Shown piece by piece: positions 1-6,710 of a stretch of DNA of 9,846 bases. The notes under the pieces are model-generated. The model searched no databases, was not told the origin of the DNA, and worked only from the letters and a program-made list of their open reading frames with translations. This DNA is from Phycisphaerales bacterium (GTDB lineage Bacteria; Planctomycetota; Phycisphaerae; Sedimentisphaerales; Anaerobacaceae), in contig DSDB01000650.1 of NCBI GenBank assembly GCA_011057845.1, positions 1 through 9,846 of the forward strand, given 5' to 3'. Numbering within the stretch: the stretch's first letter is position 1; each line of letters opens with the position of its first letter. Position numbers and translations under genes: made by a program.

Positions 1-2303
1 ACCGCCAGATACCGCCGCCCATTGACCGCCACGGTCTCCCAATCCTGGCGTTCCATGCCGATTTCCATCAACCGCACGTAGGTCTCACCGGCCTCGCTGC
101 TCAGTTCCGCCAGTTGCCCCAGCACCCGCGCTTCGTCCTCCGCCTCGCCAAGCTTGCGGTGCGCCTGCGCCAGCCGTAGATACGCATTGCCGTCGCCCGT
201 ATCCCCGGGATACAGATCCATCAGCTTCTCCAGCGGCTTTTTCGCCCGCTCCCACTGCTCATCGGCCAACAGCAGCCCCGCGTAAATCCGCAGCCCCCAG
301 TAGCTGTTCGGATGATCCTCCAGCCACGTCGCCACCGCGTTGACATCCCGCACATCCACCCGATCTCGCGGCGGCTCGGCCCAGTCCACGCCCTCTCCCA
401 GCCCCTGTGCCCGCGCCTTCGCAAACAGCGCGAAGTCGTTCTCAATCCGCTCAATCGCCTCAGCATGGCGCGAGATCGCCTCATTGACCCGCTGCCCCTC
501 GCCCAGGTCCTTCAGGATCGCCCGCAGGCTGTCCATCCCGTAGCGCTCCACCAGATACTCGACCACCAGCGACGCCTGGTAATACGCAAACTGCAAGTGC
601 ATCGGCGTCGGTGGGTCCATGAACGCCGAACTGAGCCGGCCCACCGGCGTCAACTGCCCTTCCAGAATCATCTTGCGATACGTCGGGTTTATCCGCTGGC
701 CCCACGTCGGGTCCCGCCGCAACTCCTCGTACACGCTGATGCCCTCGCTCAACCACCTCGGCATCTTATTCGCCGTCAGGTTCAACGTCACCACATGGGC
801 GAATTCGTGCCACAGCATCGCCTCCCAGTTCGTCGGCACGGCCGCCTTCGGGCTGTTGGCCGTAATCACATTCCCGAAGCAGACCCCCAGAAACCCGTCC
901 CCGCCCGGCATACCGAACGTCCGAACCGCGAAATCCTGCTGGTTCTCGAATATCTCCACCGTCACCGGCGCCCGCAGCGTGCAGCCGTATCGCTCGCACA
1001 GCACGTCCCGCGCCTCGCGCAGCAACTTGAGCACCCGGTCCCCGTAGACCGCCGCCTCCTTCGCCGCCATCCGCACGATGAAACCGTCGGCCTCCAGCGT
1101 CCTGTACCCGGCCATCTTGTCCCGAAGGCTCGCCAGGTTGTACGCCTCCACATTGTACGCATCGGCCGCGTGAACCTGCTCGACCAGCCTCCACCCCTCG
1201 TCGTCGATTCCCAGCCGAAGCATATCGCCGGCCAGTTGCAGCTTCGCCGGCAGGTAATTCGGGTCATAGGCCAGCGCCTGCCGCTGATGCGTCGAGCCCT
1301 CGCTGAACCGATAGTTCTGCGAGAGCTTGCGCCCGATCAGATAGTCCACCTCCGGATTCGTCGGCCAGTACTTCAACGCCTGGCTCCGCCGGTTCTCCGC
1401 CCCATCCGGGTCATTGCCCAGCCGCGCCAGCACCGCCTCGTATGCCCATGCCTGAGGATGCCACGGATTGACCATCAGCACCGAATCCAGCGTATCAAAC
1501 GCCGCTCGGTAGTCCTCGCAGTCGATCTGGTGCTCGGCCAGCAATACCAGGGCGTCCGCGTAATTCGGGTTCACCTCCAGCGCATCGCTCAGCGCCCCCA
1601 GCATCGCCCGCCGATCGCTGTTGTAGAACGCCCGCGCCAGCCCCGTATGGAACGCCGGGTCATCCCCGAACCGCCGAATCGCCTCGCGGTAGTGCTCGGC
1701 CGCCATCGCATAGTCCTGCTTGCCAATCGCCAGCTCCCCGATCGCCTCATAGGCCTCCCGGCAGTTCGGGTCGTTCCGCAGCACCCGATGGTAGAACTGG
1801 TCCAGCACCTGCCGCGGCTCAGCGCCCATCTTCAGCAGTGTCCGGCCCAGTGCCACCATCTCCCGCCCCGTCATATATCCCACCCGTCGGTCCCCCGCGA
1901 TCCGGTATATCGTCGCCAGCATCTCGTTCGCCCGGTCCAATCGCCCGTTCGCCTGAAAGACCTCATGTGCCAACAGCATCAGCCGGATACTGAACGTGTA
2001 ATCCTGCAGCGCCGCCTCCATGGCCCCGGCCGCATCCTCATACAACCCCAGCGCCATCTGCGAGCGGATCAGCAGCAGATGCCACTGCATGGAGAAAACC
2101 CCCTCCTTGATCGCCTGCACCGTCGTCTCCAGGCACTCATTGTACCGCCCCGTCTGATACTGCCGCTCGGCCGTCTCCAGGTCCGGCGCCCCGGCGCAGA
2201 CCCCAACCCCCAATACCACTACGAACACGAGGAGAACCACGATAACGCCGGGCCGCCGCTGCATACCCACTCGGCCCGCCGCACTACGATCCGACGACGG
2301 CAT
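1..2303 (-). CDS. Exported TPR protein with peptidase MA-like (gluzincin) zinc metalloprotease domain; C-terminus off window
   Basis: The frame is open from the ATG at 2303 to the left edge (767 complete codons, no stop seen). The N-terminus has a basic stretch, then a hydrophobic run (VIVVLLVFVVVLGVGV, about residues 19-34) ending in a plausible signal-peptidase site after CAGA; no proper lipobox precedes the Cys. Residues about 40-430 are helical TPR-like repeats (for example around EAIGELAIGKQDYAMAAEHY). A protease domain follows from about 445 to 620: zinc motif HEFAH at 499-503 and, 17 residues after its second His, the third ligand Glu520 in WLSEG. This spacing is typical of gluzincins of the peptidase MA group. 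More TPR-like helices follow. The start is supported by GGAG seven bases upstream; the alternative Met14 has no comparable site. The gene stands alone and is divergent from the hydrolase gene. The substrate is unknown; a periplasmic or surface location is inferred from the signal peptide. Confidence 0.85.
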   Translation of the reverse strand, partial: MPSSDRSAAGRVGMQRRPGVIVVLLVFVVVLGVGVCAGAPDLETAERQYQTGRYNECLETTVQAIKEGVFSMQWHLLLIRSQMALGLYEDAAGAMEAALQDYTFSIRLMLLAHEVFQANGRLDRANEMLATIYRIAGDRRVGYMTGREMVALGRTLLKMGAEPRQVLDQFYHRVLRNDPNCREAYEAIGELAIGKQDYAMAAEHYREAIRRFGDDPAFHTGLARAFYNSDRRAMLGALSDALEVNPNYADALVLLAEHQIDCEDYRAAFDTLDSVLMVNPWHPQAWAYEAVLARLGNDPDGAENRRSQALKYWPTNPEVDYLIGRKLSQNYRFSEGSTHQRQALAYDPNYLPAKLQLAGDMLRLGIDDEGWRLVEQVHAADAYNVEAYNLASLRDKMAGYRTLEADGFIVRMAAKEAAVYGDRVLKLLREARDVLCERYGCTLRAPVTVEIFENQQDFAVRTFGMPGGDGFLGVCFGNVITANSPKAAVPTNWEAMLWHEFAHVVTLNLTANKMPRWLSEGISVYEELRRDPTWGQRINPTYRKMILEGQLTPVGRLSSAFMDPPTPMHLQFAYYQASLVVEYLVERYGMDSLRAILKDLGEGQRVNEAISRHAEAIERIENDFALFAKARAQGLGEGVDWAEPPRDRVDVRDVNAVATWLEDHPNSYWGLRIYAGLLLADEQWERAKKPLEKLMDLYPGDTGDGNAYLRLAQAHRKLGEAEDEARVLGQLAELSSEAGETYVRLMEIGMERQDWETVAVNGRRYLA

Positions 2304-2514
2304 CACATTTCTCCGAAGTACGGCTCAAAAGGCGCAAACTTGCTCCGTCGCGCGATCATTCAGCCCCAAAGACGCACCAACCCGGGCCCCTATTGCAGAC
2401 GATCCCGCAAAGCCTCGGAAAAACTCGATGGCAGGACCTGCCCTACTGTAAACCGAGCCTCGTGCACTGTGCAACTGCCTGCGCACGCGGATTCTGCGAA
2501 CACAGCCCCGCAGG

Positions 2515-2548
2515 GTGGACCCCGATGTACATCGGGATTCTTGTCCAC
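2515..2548. repeat. Two-part hairpin around a perfect 16-bp palindrome
   Basis: CCCGATGTACATCGGG at 2521-2536 is a perfect palindrome. It is flanked directly by GTGGAC (2515-2520) and, after six unpaired bases, by the complementary GTCCAC (2543-2548). This predicts a 6+6 bp stem with a one-sided bulge. No T-run follows on either strand, so it is not a classical terminator. It may be a dispersed palindromic unit or a binding site for a dimeric regulator; the sequence does not decide. Confidence 0.5.
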
Positions 2549-2564
2549 GCGGAGACTGCCAACC

Positions 2565-2579
2565 TAGTATACCATACTA
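2565..2579. repeat. Small AT-rich hairpin with trinucleotide loop
   Basis: TAGTAT and ATACTA form a perfect 6-bp stem with an ACC loop. It lies 16 bases after the larger hairpin and inside the segment bounded by the 11-bp inverted repeats. It is AT-rich in a GC-rich region. Its function is unknown. Confidence 0.4.
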
Positions 2580-2747
2580 CCGCCCCGACTCCATCCCCAT
2601 TCGCAGAATCTCAAATCCTGAACAGCCCCCGTGGCGGCCCTTGCTCTTCGGGTTCCGCCCTTTGCCTGAAATAATCCGCCCCTGTGTCCGTCTAACCCAC
2701 CGCCCGACCACCAACCATTATTCACCTACTACCAGCAGGAGTATCGA

Positions 2748-2795
2748 ATGAACAGATTCGCAACCATCTTAAACCAAGAAAGGAGTAAACGATGA
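2748..2795 (+). CDS. 15-residue leader peptide ORF, translationally coupled to the hydrolase
   Basis: This short ORF encodes MNRFATILNQERSKR. It has its own Shine-Dalgarno AGGAG at 2737-2741, six bases before the ATG. Its TGA (2793-2795) overlaps the hydrolase ATG (2792-2794) as ATGA, the usual arrangement for translational coupling. The peptide has no run of one amino acid, so it is not an obvious attenuation leader. Its ribosome-binding site and first codons resemble those of the hydrolase 44 bp downstream (23 of 34 positions identical without gaps), so it may be a degenerate duplicate of that start rather than a selected peptide. It is out of frame with the hydrolase. Expression is inferred from the translation signals only. 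Confidence 0.45.
   Translation: MNRFATILNQERSKR
2779..2791 (+). promoter_or_regulatory. Ribosome-binding site of the hydrolase gene
   Basis: AAAGGAG at 2779-2785 lies six bases before the ATG at 2792. It is a strong site and fixes the start. It lies inside the leader ORF, so ribosomes finishing the leader would pass over or terminate on it. Confidence 0.75.
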
Positions 2796-3547
2796 ACAAC
2801 TTGGCAATCTCATTCCGAATCGCGGCCCTGGCGCTGCTGCTGTGCGTCGGTGTCGTTCGTGCGGTCGAGACGCCCGAACCGCCGCAGGTTGACATCATCA
2901 AAACCGAAACCGGCGACATCAAGCTCACCTTCATCGGCCACGGCACGCTCATGCTCGAATACTCGGGCAAGGTCATTCACATCGACCCCTACGGCCGCCT
3001 CGCCGATTACACCAAACTGCCCAAGGCCGACCTCATCCTGCTGACCCACGAACACGGCGACCACCTCGACCCCAAGGCCCTGGCCACGGTTCGCACGGAC
3101 AAAACCACCGTCATCCTGACCCAGCTCTGCGCCGAGAAGATCACCGGCGGCATCATCATGAAAAACGGCGACACCAAGACCCTTGATGGGCTCAAAATCG
3201 AGGCCGTCCCCGCTTACAACATCGTCCACAAGCGCGACAACGGCCAACCCTACCATCCCAAAGGCCACGGCAACGGCTACATCCTGACCCTCGGCAAGAC
3301 CCGCCTCTACGTCGCCGGCGACACGGAGAACACCCCCGAAATGAAGGCCCTCCAGAAAATCGATATCGCCTTCCTGCCCATGAACCTGCCCTACACCATG
3401 ACCCCCGAAATGGTCGCCGACGCCGCCGTCGCCTTCAAACCCAGGATCCTCTACCCCTACCACTACGGCCAGACCGACCCCAAGAGACTCACGGCCCTGC
3501 TCGCCGACCAAAAAGACATCGAAGTCCGCATCCGCAAAATGCAATGA
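2792..3547 (+). CDS. Secreted metal-dependent hydrolase, UlaG-like metallo-beta-lactamase fold
   Basis: The 251-residue protein starts with a clear Sec signal peptide (hydrophobic run about residues 10-22, probable cleavage after VVRA at 24). The mature part shows the signatures of the UlaG/UPF0173-like branch of the metallo-beta-lactamase superfamily: GHGT at 49-52, HIDPY at 63-67, the metal motif HEHGDH at 86-91, a HPKGHGNGY segment at 155-163 with likely ligand or substrate histidines, the bridging Asp177 in VAGDTE, and His224 in YPYHYGQTD. All expected metal ligands appear present, so it is probably an active hydrolase binding two metals. Relatives are often cytoplasmic (UlaG itself is a lactonase), so export is notable. 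The substrate is unknown. The gene has its own ribosome-binding site, is coupled to a leader ORF upstream, and converges on the RND operon with 22 bp between stop codons. Confidence 0.88.
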   Translation: MNNLAISFRIAALALLLCVGVVRAVETPEPPQVDIIKTETGDIKLTFIGHGTLMLEYSGKVIHIDPYGRLADYTKLPKADLILLTHEHGDHLDPKALATVRTDKTTVILTQLCAEKITGGIIMKNGDTKTLDGLKIEAVPAYNIVHKRDNGQPYHPKGHGNGYILTLGKTRLYVAGDTENTPEMKALQKIDIAFLPMNLPYTMTPEMVADAAVAFKPRILYPYHYGQTDPKRLTALLADQKDIEVRIRKMQ

Positions 3548-3556
3548 CGCCTGGAC

Positions 3557-3607
3557 CAGGGATCGGCGTTCAGGGCCCGGCCCCTGACTCCTGACCCCTG
3601 ATCCCTG
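3557..3607. repeat. Inverted repeat plus heptamer tandem repeat at the convergent gene ends
   Basis: CAGGGATC (3557-3564) is complementary to GATCCCTG (3600-3607), and an inner pair TCAGGG/CCCTGA (3570-3575, 3582-3587) can also form. The right half is a tandem heptamer: CCTGACT, CCTGACC, CCTGATC, then CCTG, at 3583-3607. The RND stop codon and its last codons lie inside this structure. No T-run follows on either strand, so a role as an intrinsic terminator is uncertain. It could act as a structural barrier between the convergent transcripts. Confidence 0.6.
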
Positions 3608-6600
3608 CCGTCGCCACGTGCCCGGTGAACTCCCTCACGTTCTCGGCCATCAGGAACAGGCACGGCACGATCAGCAGCGAAATCACCGTCGCAAACAGAA
3701 TCCCGAACCCCAGCGAAATGGCCATCGGAATCATGAACCGCGCCTGCCGCGACGTCTCGAAGATCATCGGCGCCAGCCCCCCGAACGTCGTCAGCGTCGT
3801 CAGCAGAATCGGGCGAAATCGCCGCACGCCCGCCTGGTGAATGGCCTCAAACGGCCCGAGCCCCGCCTGCATCAGCCGGTTCGCGTAGTCGATCAGCACC
3901 AGCGAGTCGTTTATCACCACCCCGCATAGCGCCACGATCCCCATCAGGCTCATCAGGCTCAGCGAGTAGCCCATGATGATATGCCCCAGCACCGCCCCCA
4001 CAATCCCAAATGGAATCGCCATCATAACGATCAGCGGCTGGTAGTAACTGCGAAACGGAATCGCCAGCAACGCGTAGATGACAAACAATGACAACAGCAG
4101 TCCCCTCAGCAGGGCATCGGAACTCTCTTTCAAGTCCTGCTGCCGGCCCTCCCATGCGTAGGAAAGCCCCGGGAAGTCGTCCGCCAGTTGAGGCAGCGCC
4201 TCCTCCCCCAGCGTCGCCATCACCCGGCTCGTCTGGGAGATCGGCTCCACATCGGCCGTCACCGTGACGGTGCGTCGGCCGTTGCGCCGCGTGATCGTGG
4301 TATATGCCCGGCCGGGTTTGACCGTCGCCACCTGCGCCACCGGCACATCCGTGCCCGCGGGCGTGCGAATCAGCAGATTCTCCAGGTCATACAGCCGCAC
4401 CCGCTGCTCGCGGGGCAGCCGAACCTTGATCTTCACCTCGTTGCGGCCCCGCTGCTGGCGAACGGCCTGGGCCCCGTAGAAGGCGTTGCGAAGCTGCCGC
4501 GCCAGCGACTGCTGCGTCAGCCCCAGGGCATGGCCCTCCTCAGTCAGGCTGAAATCGAACTGCCGCTTGCCCGGCGTATACCCGTCGTCGATGTCCTTGA
4601 CGTTCGAGAAATCCGCCAGCCGCTCCGCCAGCGACTCCGACGCCCGATCCAGCACGTCGATGTCTCGATGGCTCAGCTCGATCGTCAGCGCCGCTCCGCC
4701 GCCGAGCCCGCCCCGATCCGACTCAAACCGAAGGCTCTCCAGGCCCGGAATCGCCCCCACCCGTTGCCGCCAGAGATTTGTCAGCGCCGCCGTCGTGATA
4801 GGCCGGATCTTCGGATCCGTCAGATACACCCGGACCTCCACCCGGTTGTCCCGGATTACATCGTAGATGCCCAACGACAGCCTGTCGCCCCCGTGCTCGG
4901 CCACCAGTACGTCCGCCGTCTTCACCAGCTTGTCCCGAACCTCCTCGGCCCGCGACAGCGGCGACCCATAGGGCAGCAGCGCCGTCACGACCGCCTGGTC
5001 CGACTCCACCCGCGGCATCAGAATCATCCCGATGCGGCCGCTGTCCACCCACCCCAGAATCACGATCAGGACCGCCACGCCCACCGCCACCGTCATCACG
5101 CGGAATCGAATACAGAAATCCAGAAACCGCGCATAGACCCTGTCGACGAACCACCGCAGGCCGCGGCTGAATCCATACTGCACCGCCCCCAGCAGTCCCC
5201 GACGCCTGGATTCGTCCCCGTGGCCGTGCGCCAGATGGCACGGCAGTATGACCAGCGACTCCACCCACGAAATGGCGAACACCGTGATCACCACCATCGG
5301 AATCACCCGCCAGATCTTGCCCATCATCCCCGGCACGAAGACCAATGGAACAAACGCCACGATATTCGTGATAATGCTGAATGTTACAGGGAGCAGCACA
5401 TCCCGCGCCCCGCGGATCGCCGCCTCCATTCGCCCCATCCCGCGGGCCCGGTAATCGTGGATGTTCTCGCCCACCACGATGGCGTCGTCCACCACGATAC
5501 CCAGCGCGATGATGAACGCGAACATCGATATCATGTTGATTGTCACGCCAAGCACCGGCAGGAAGAGGAAGCACCCCAGGAACGAAATGGGAATCCCCAT
5601 CGTCACCCAGAACGCCAGCCGGAACTCCAGGAACAGCCCCAGCAGCACCAGCACCAGCGCCAGACCTATCGCGGCGTTCTTGAGCAACAACTGCATCCGT
5701 TGCCGGTAAACATCCGAACGGTCGTTGTTGATCACCCACTCGATCCCCGGCGGCAGGTCCTTCTCGATCTCCTCCATCGCGTCCCGCACCGCCTTCGACA
5801 CCCCGGTCGGCGTCTGCTTGCCCACGCGGAAGACCTCCAGCCCGACCGCCGGCTTGCCATTATACGAGGCGTACCGGTGCTCCTCCTCGAACGTATCCAG
5901 CACCTGCGCAATATCCCCCAGCCGCAGCACGGACCCGTCCGCCGTCGTAATCAGCGGAATCGTCGCGAACTCGCCCGCCCAGTACTTGCGCTCGCTGACC
6001 CGCAGCAATATATCGCCGCCCTCGGTCTCCAGCATCCCCCCCGGAACCTCCACCGACGTCTGACGCACCCGTTCGGCCACCTGCTCCAGCGTCAGGTTGT
6101 ACATCCGCAGCGTGTCCTGGTCAATCTCCACCGCCACCTCGTACAGCCGCACCCCCTCCAGGTCCACCTGCGTAATCCGAGGGTCCTGCAGCAGACGGTC
6201 CCGAACCTGCTCGGCCACCTCCCGCAACACCCACTCGCTGGCGTCTCCGTATATCTGCAAGTCCAGCACCTCGCGCCGCACCATCAGAAGACTGACCTCC
6301 GGCTCTTCGGCATCCAGCGGGAATGTGATAATCCGGTCGACCTCCTGCTTGATGTCCTGATAGACGCGCTGGTCGTCGGCCCTGGCCTCCAGCTCCACCA
6401 TCACCGTTCCGCTGCCCTCCCGAGCCGTCGCCGTGATCTCCTTGATCCCCTCCAGGCTGCGAATTCGCTCCTCGACCGCCAGAATGATCCCCTTCTCAAT
6501 CTCCTCCGGGCTGGAGCCCGGATAGGCCACACGGATCATCACCATGTCCAGATCGAATTCGGGGAAGACCTCCTGCTTGATGTTGCGGGCGACCATCAAC

Positions 6601-6710
6601 CCGCCGATCAGCAGAACGATCATGAGCAGGTTCGGCGTGACGCGGTTGCGCGTCATCCACCCGATGATCCCCATCCCCAGGTCCTCGCCGTGATGGCCGT
6701 GGCCCGTCAT
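3570..6710 (-). CDS. RND multidrug-type efflux transporter permease (AcrB-like, HAE1-like branch)
   Basis: At 1046 residues the protein has the usual RND length. It shows TM1 near residues 27-43, a first periplasmic porter domain beginning around VFPEFDLD and AYPGSSPEEIE, and TM4 with GIVVDDAIVVGENI, where Asp408 and Asp409 match the AcrB proton-relay pair 407/408. A second transmembrane/porter half and a last TM bundle with RFRPILLTT follow. In TM10 the motif GVVINDSLVLIDY places Asn934-Asp935 where AcrB has Lys940-Asn941. The substrate is probably a hydrophobic or amphiphilic compound; the sequence does not say which. The start overlaps the adaptor stop as ATGA and has a strong GGAGGAG six bases upstream (6717-6723); Met13 is a less likely alternative. 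The N-terminus is His-rich (GHGHHGED). The last 10 or so residues are encoded by repeat DNA. Confidence 0.93.
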   Translation of the reverse strand: MTGHGHHGEDLGMGIIGWMTRNRVTPNLLMIVLLIGGLMVARNIKQEVFPEFDLDMVMIRVAYPGSSPEEIEKGIILAVEERIRSLEGIKEITATAREGSGTVMVELEARADDQRVYQDIKQEVDRIITFPLDAEEPEVSLLMVRREVLDLQIYGDASEWVLREVAEQVRDRLLQDPRITQVDLEGVRLYEVAVEIDQDTLRMYNLTLEQVAERVRQTSVEVPGGMLETEGGDILLRVSERKYWAGEFATIPLITTADGSVLRLGDIAQVLDTFEEEHRYASYNGKPAVGLEVFRVGKQTPTGVSKAVRDAMEEIEKDLPPGIEWVINNDRSDVYRQRMQLLLKNAAIGLALVLVLLGLFLEFRLAFWVTMGIPISFLGCFLFLPVLGVTINMISMFAFIIALGIVVDDAIVVGENIHDYRARGMGRMEAAIRGARDVLLPVTFSIITNIVAFVPLVFVPGMMGKIWRVIPMVVITVFAISWVESLVILPCHLAHGHGDESRRRGLLGAVQYGFSRGLRWFVDRVYARFLDFCIRFRVMTVAVGVAVLIVILGWVDSGRIGMILMPRVESDQAVVTALLPYGSPLSRAEEVRDKLVKTADVLVAEHGGDRLSLGIYDVIRDNRVEVRVYLTDPKIRPITTAALTNLWRQRVGAIPGLESLRFESDRGGLGGGAALTIELSHRDIDVLDRASESLAERLADFSNVKDIDDGYTPGKRQFDFSLTEEGHALGLTQQSLARQLRNAFYGAQAVRQQRGRNEVKIKVRLPREQRVRLYDLENLLIRTPAGTDVPVAQVATVKPGRAYTTITRRNGRRTVTVTADVEPISQTSRVMATLGEEALPQLADDFPGLSYAWEGRQQDLKESSDALLRGLLLSLFVIYALLAIPFRSYYQPLIVMMAIPFGIVGAVLGHIIMGYSLSLMSLMGIVALCGVVINDSLVLIDYANRLMQAGLGPFEAIHQAGVRRFRPILLTTLTTFGGLAPMIFETSRQARFMIPMAISLGFGILFATVISLLIVPCLFLMAENVREFTGHVATAGIRGQESGAGP

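Larger units (their letters stand above)
2490..2610. repeat. Candidate MITE-like element with 11-bp terminal inverted repeats
   Basis: GATTCTGCGAA at 2490-2500 is the exact reverse complement of TTCGCAGAATC at 2600-2610. The 99 bp between them hold two further hairpins (2515-2548 and 2565-2579). The size and arrangement resemble a small non-autonomous palindromic element. There is no obvious target-site duplication outside the ends and no transposase in the window. It could instead be a coincidental repeat in structured intergenic DNA. Confidence 0.3.
2304..2747. other. Divergent intergenic region, 444 bp, rich in inverted repeats
   Basis: This gap separates the divergent protease and hydrolase genes and must hold both promoters, but I see no convincing -35/-10 pair on either strand. 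It contains several short perfect inverted repeats: GGCAGG/CCTGCC at 2430-2442, TGCAC/GTGCA at 2463-2473, a two-part hairpin at 2515-2548 and TAGTAT/ATACTA at 2565-2579. The last two lie inside a 121-bp segment bounded by an 11-bp inverted repeat. The long plus-strand open frame running into this region from 312 is antisense to the protease gene and has no coding character. Confidence 0.6.

Noticed and set aside
2180..2250. Lipoprotein signal in the TPR/protease protein
   Set aside because: The Cys near residue 37 is preceded by Val rather than Gly, Ala or Ser, so a normal signal-peptidase I site fits better.
312..2567. Long plus-strand open frame of 751 codons
   Set aside because: It is antisense to the TPR/protease gene. 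Its product is Arg/His/Pro/Gln-rich without domains, as expected from the reverse frame of GC-rich coding DNA.
2641..2675. Promoter for the hydrolase (TTGCTC and AATAAT)
   Set aside because: The spacing between the two boxes is 23 bases, too long for a sigma-70-type promoter, and neither box is strong.
2810..3544. Minus-strand open frame of 244 codons opposite the hydrolase
   Set aside because: The Gly/Val/Asp-rich translation is the reverse frame of a gene with clear metallo-beta-lactamase motifs.
3557..3607. Intrinsic bidirectional terminator
   Set aside because: A hairpin is possible, but there is no T-run on either side; it is kept as a repeat only.
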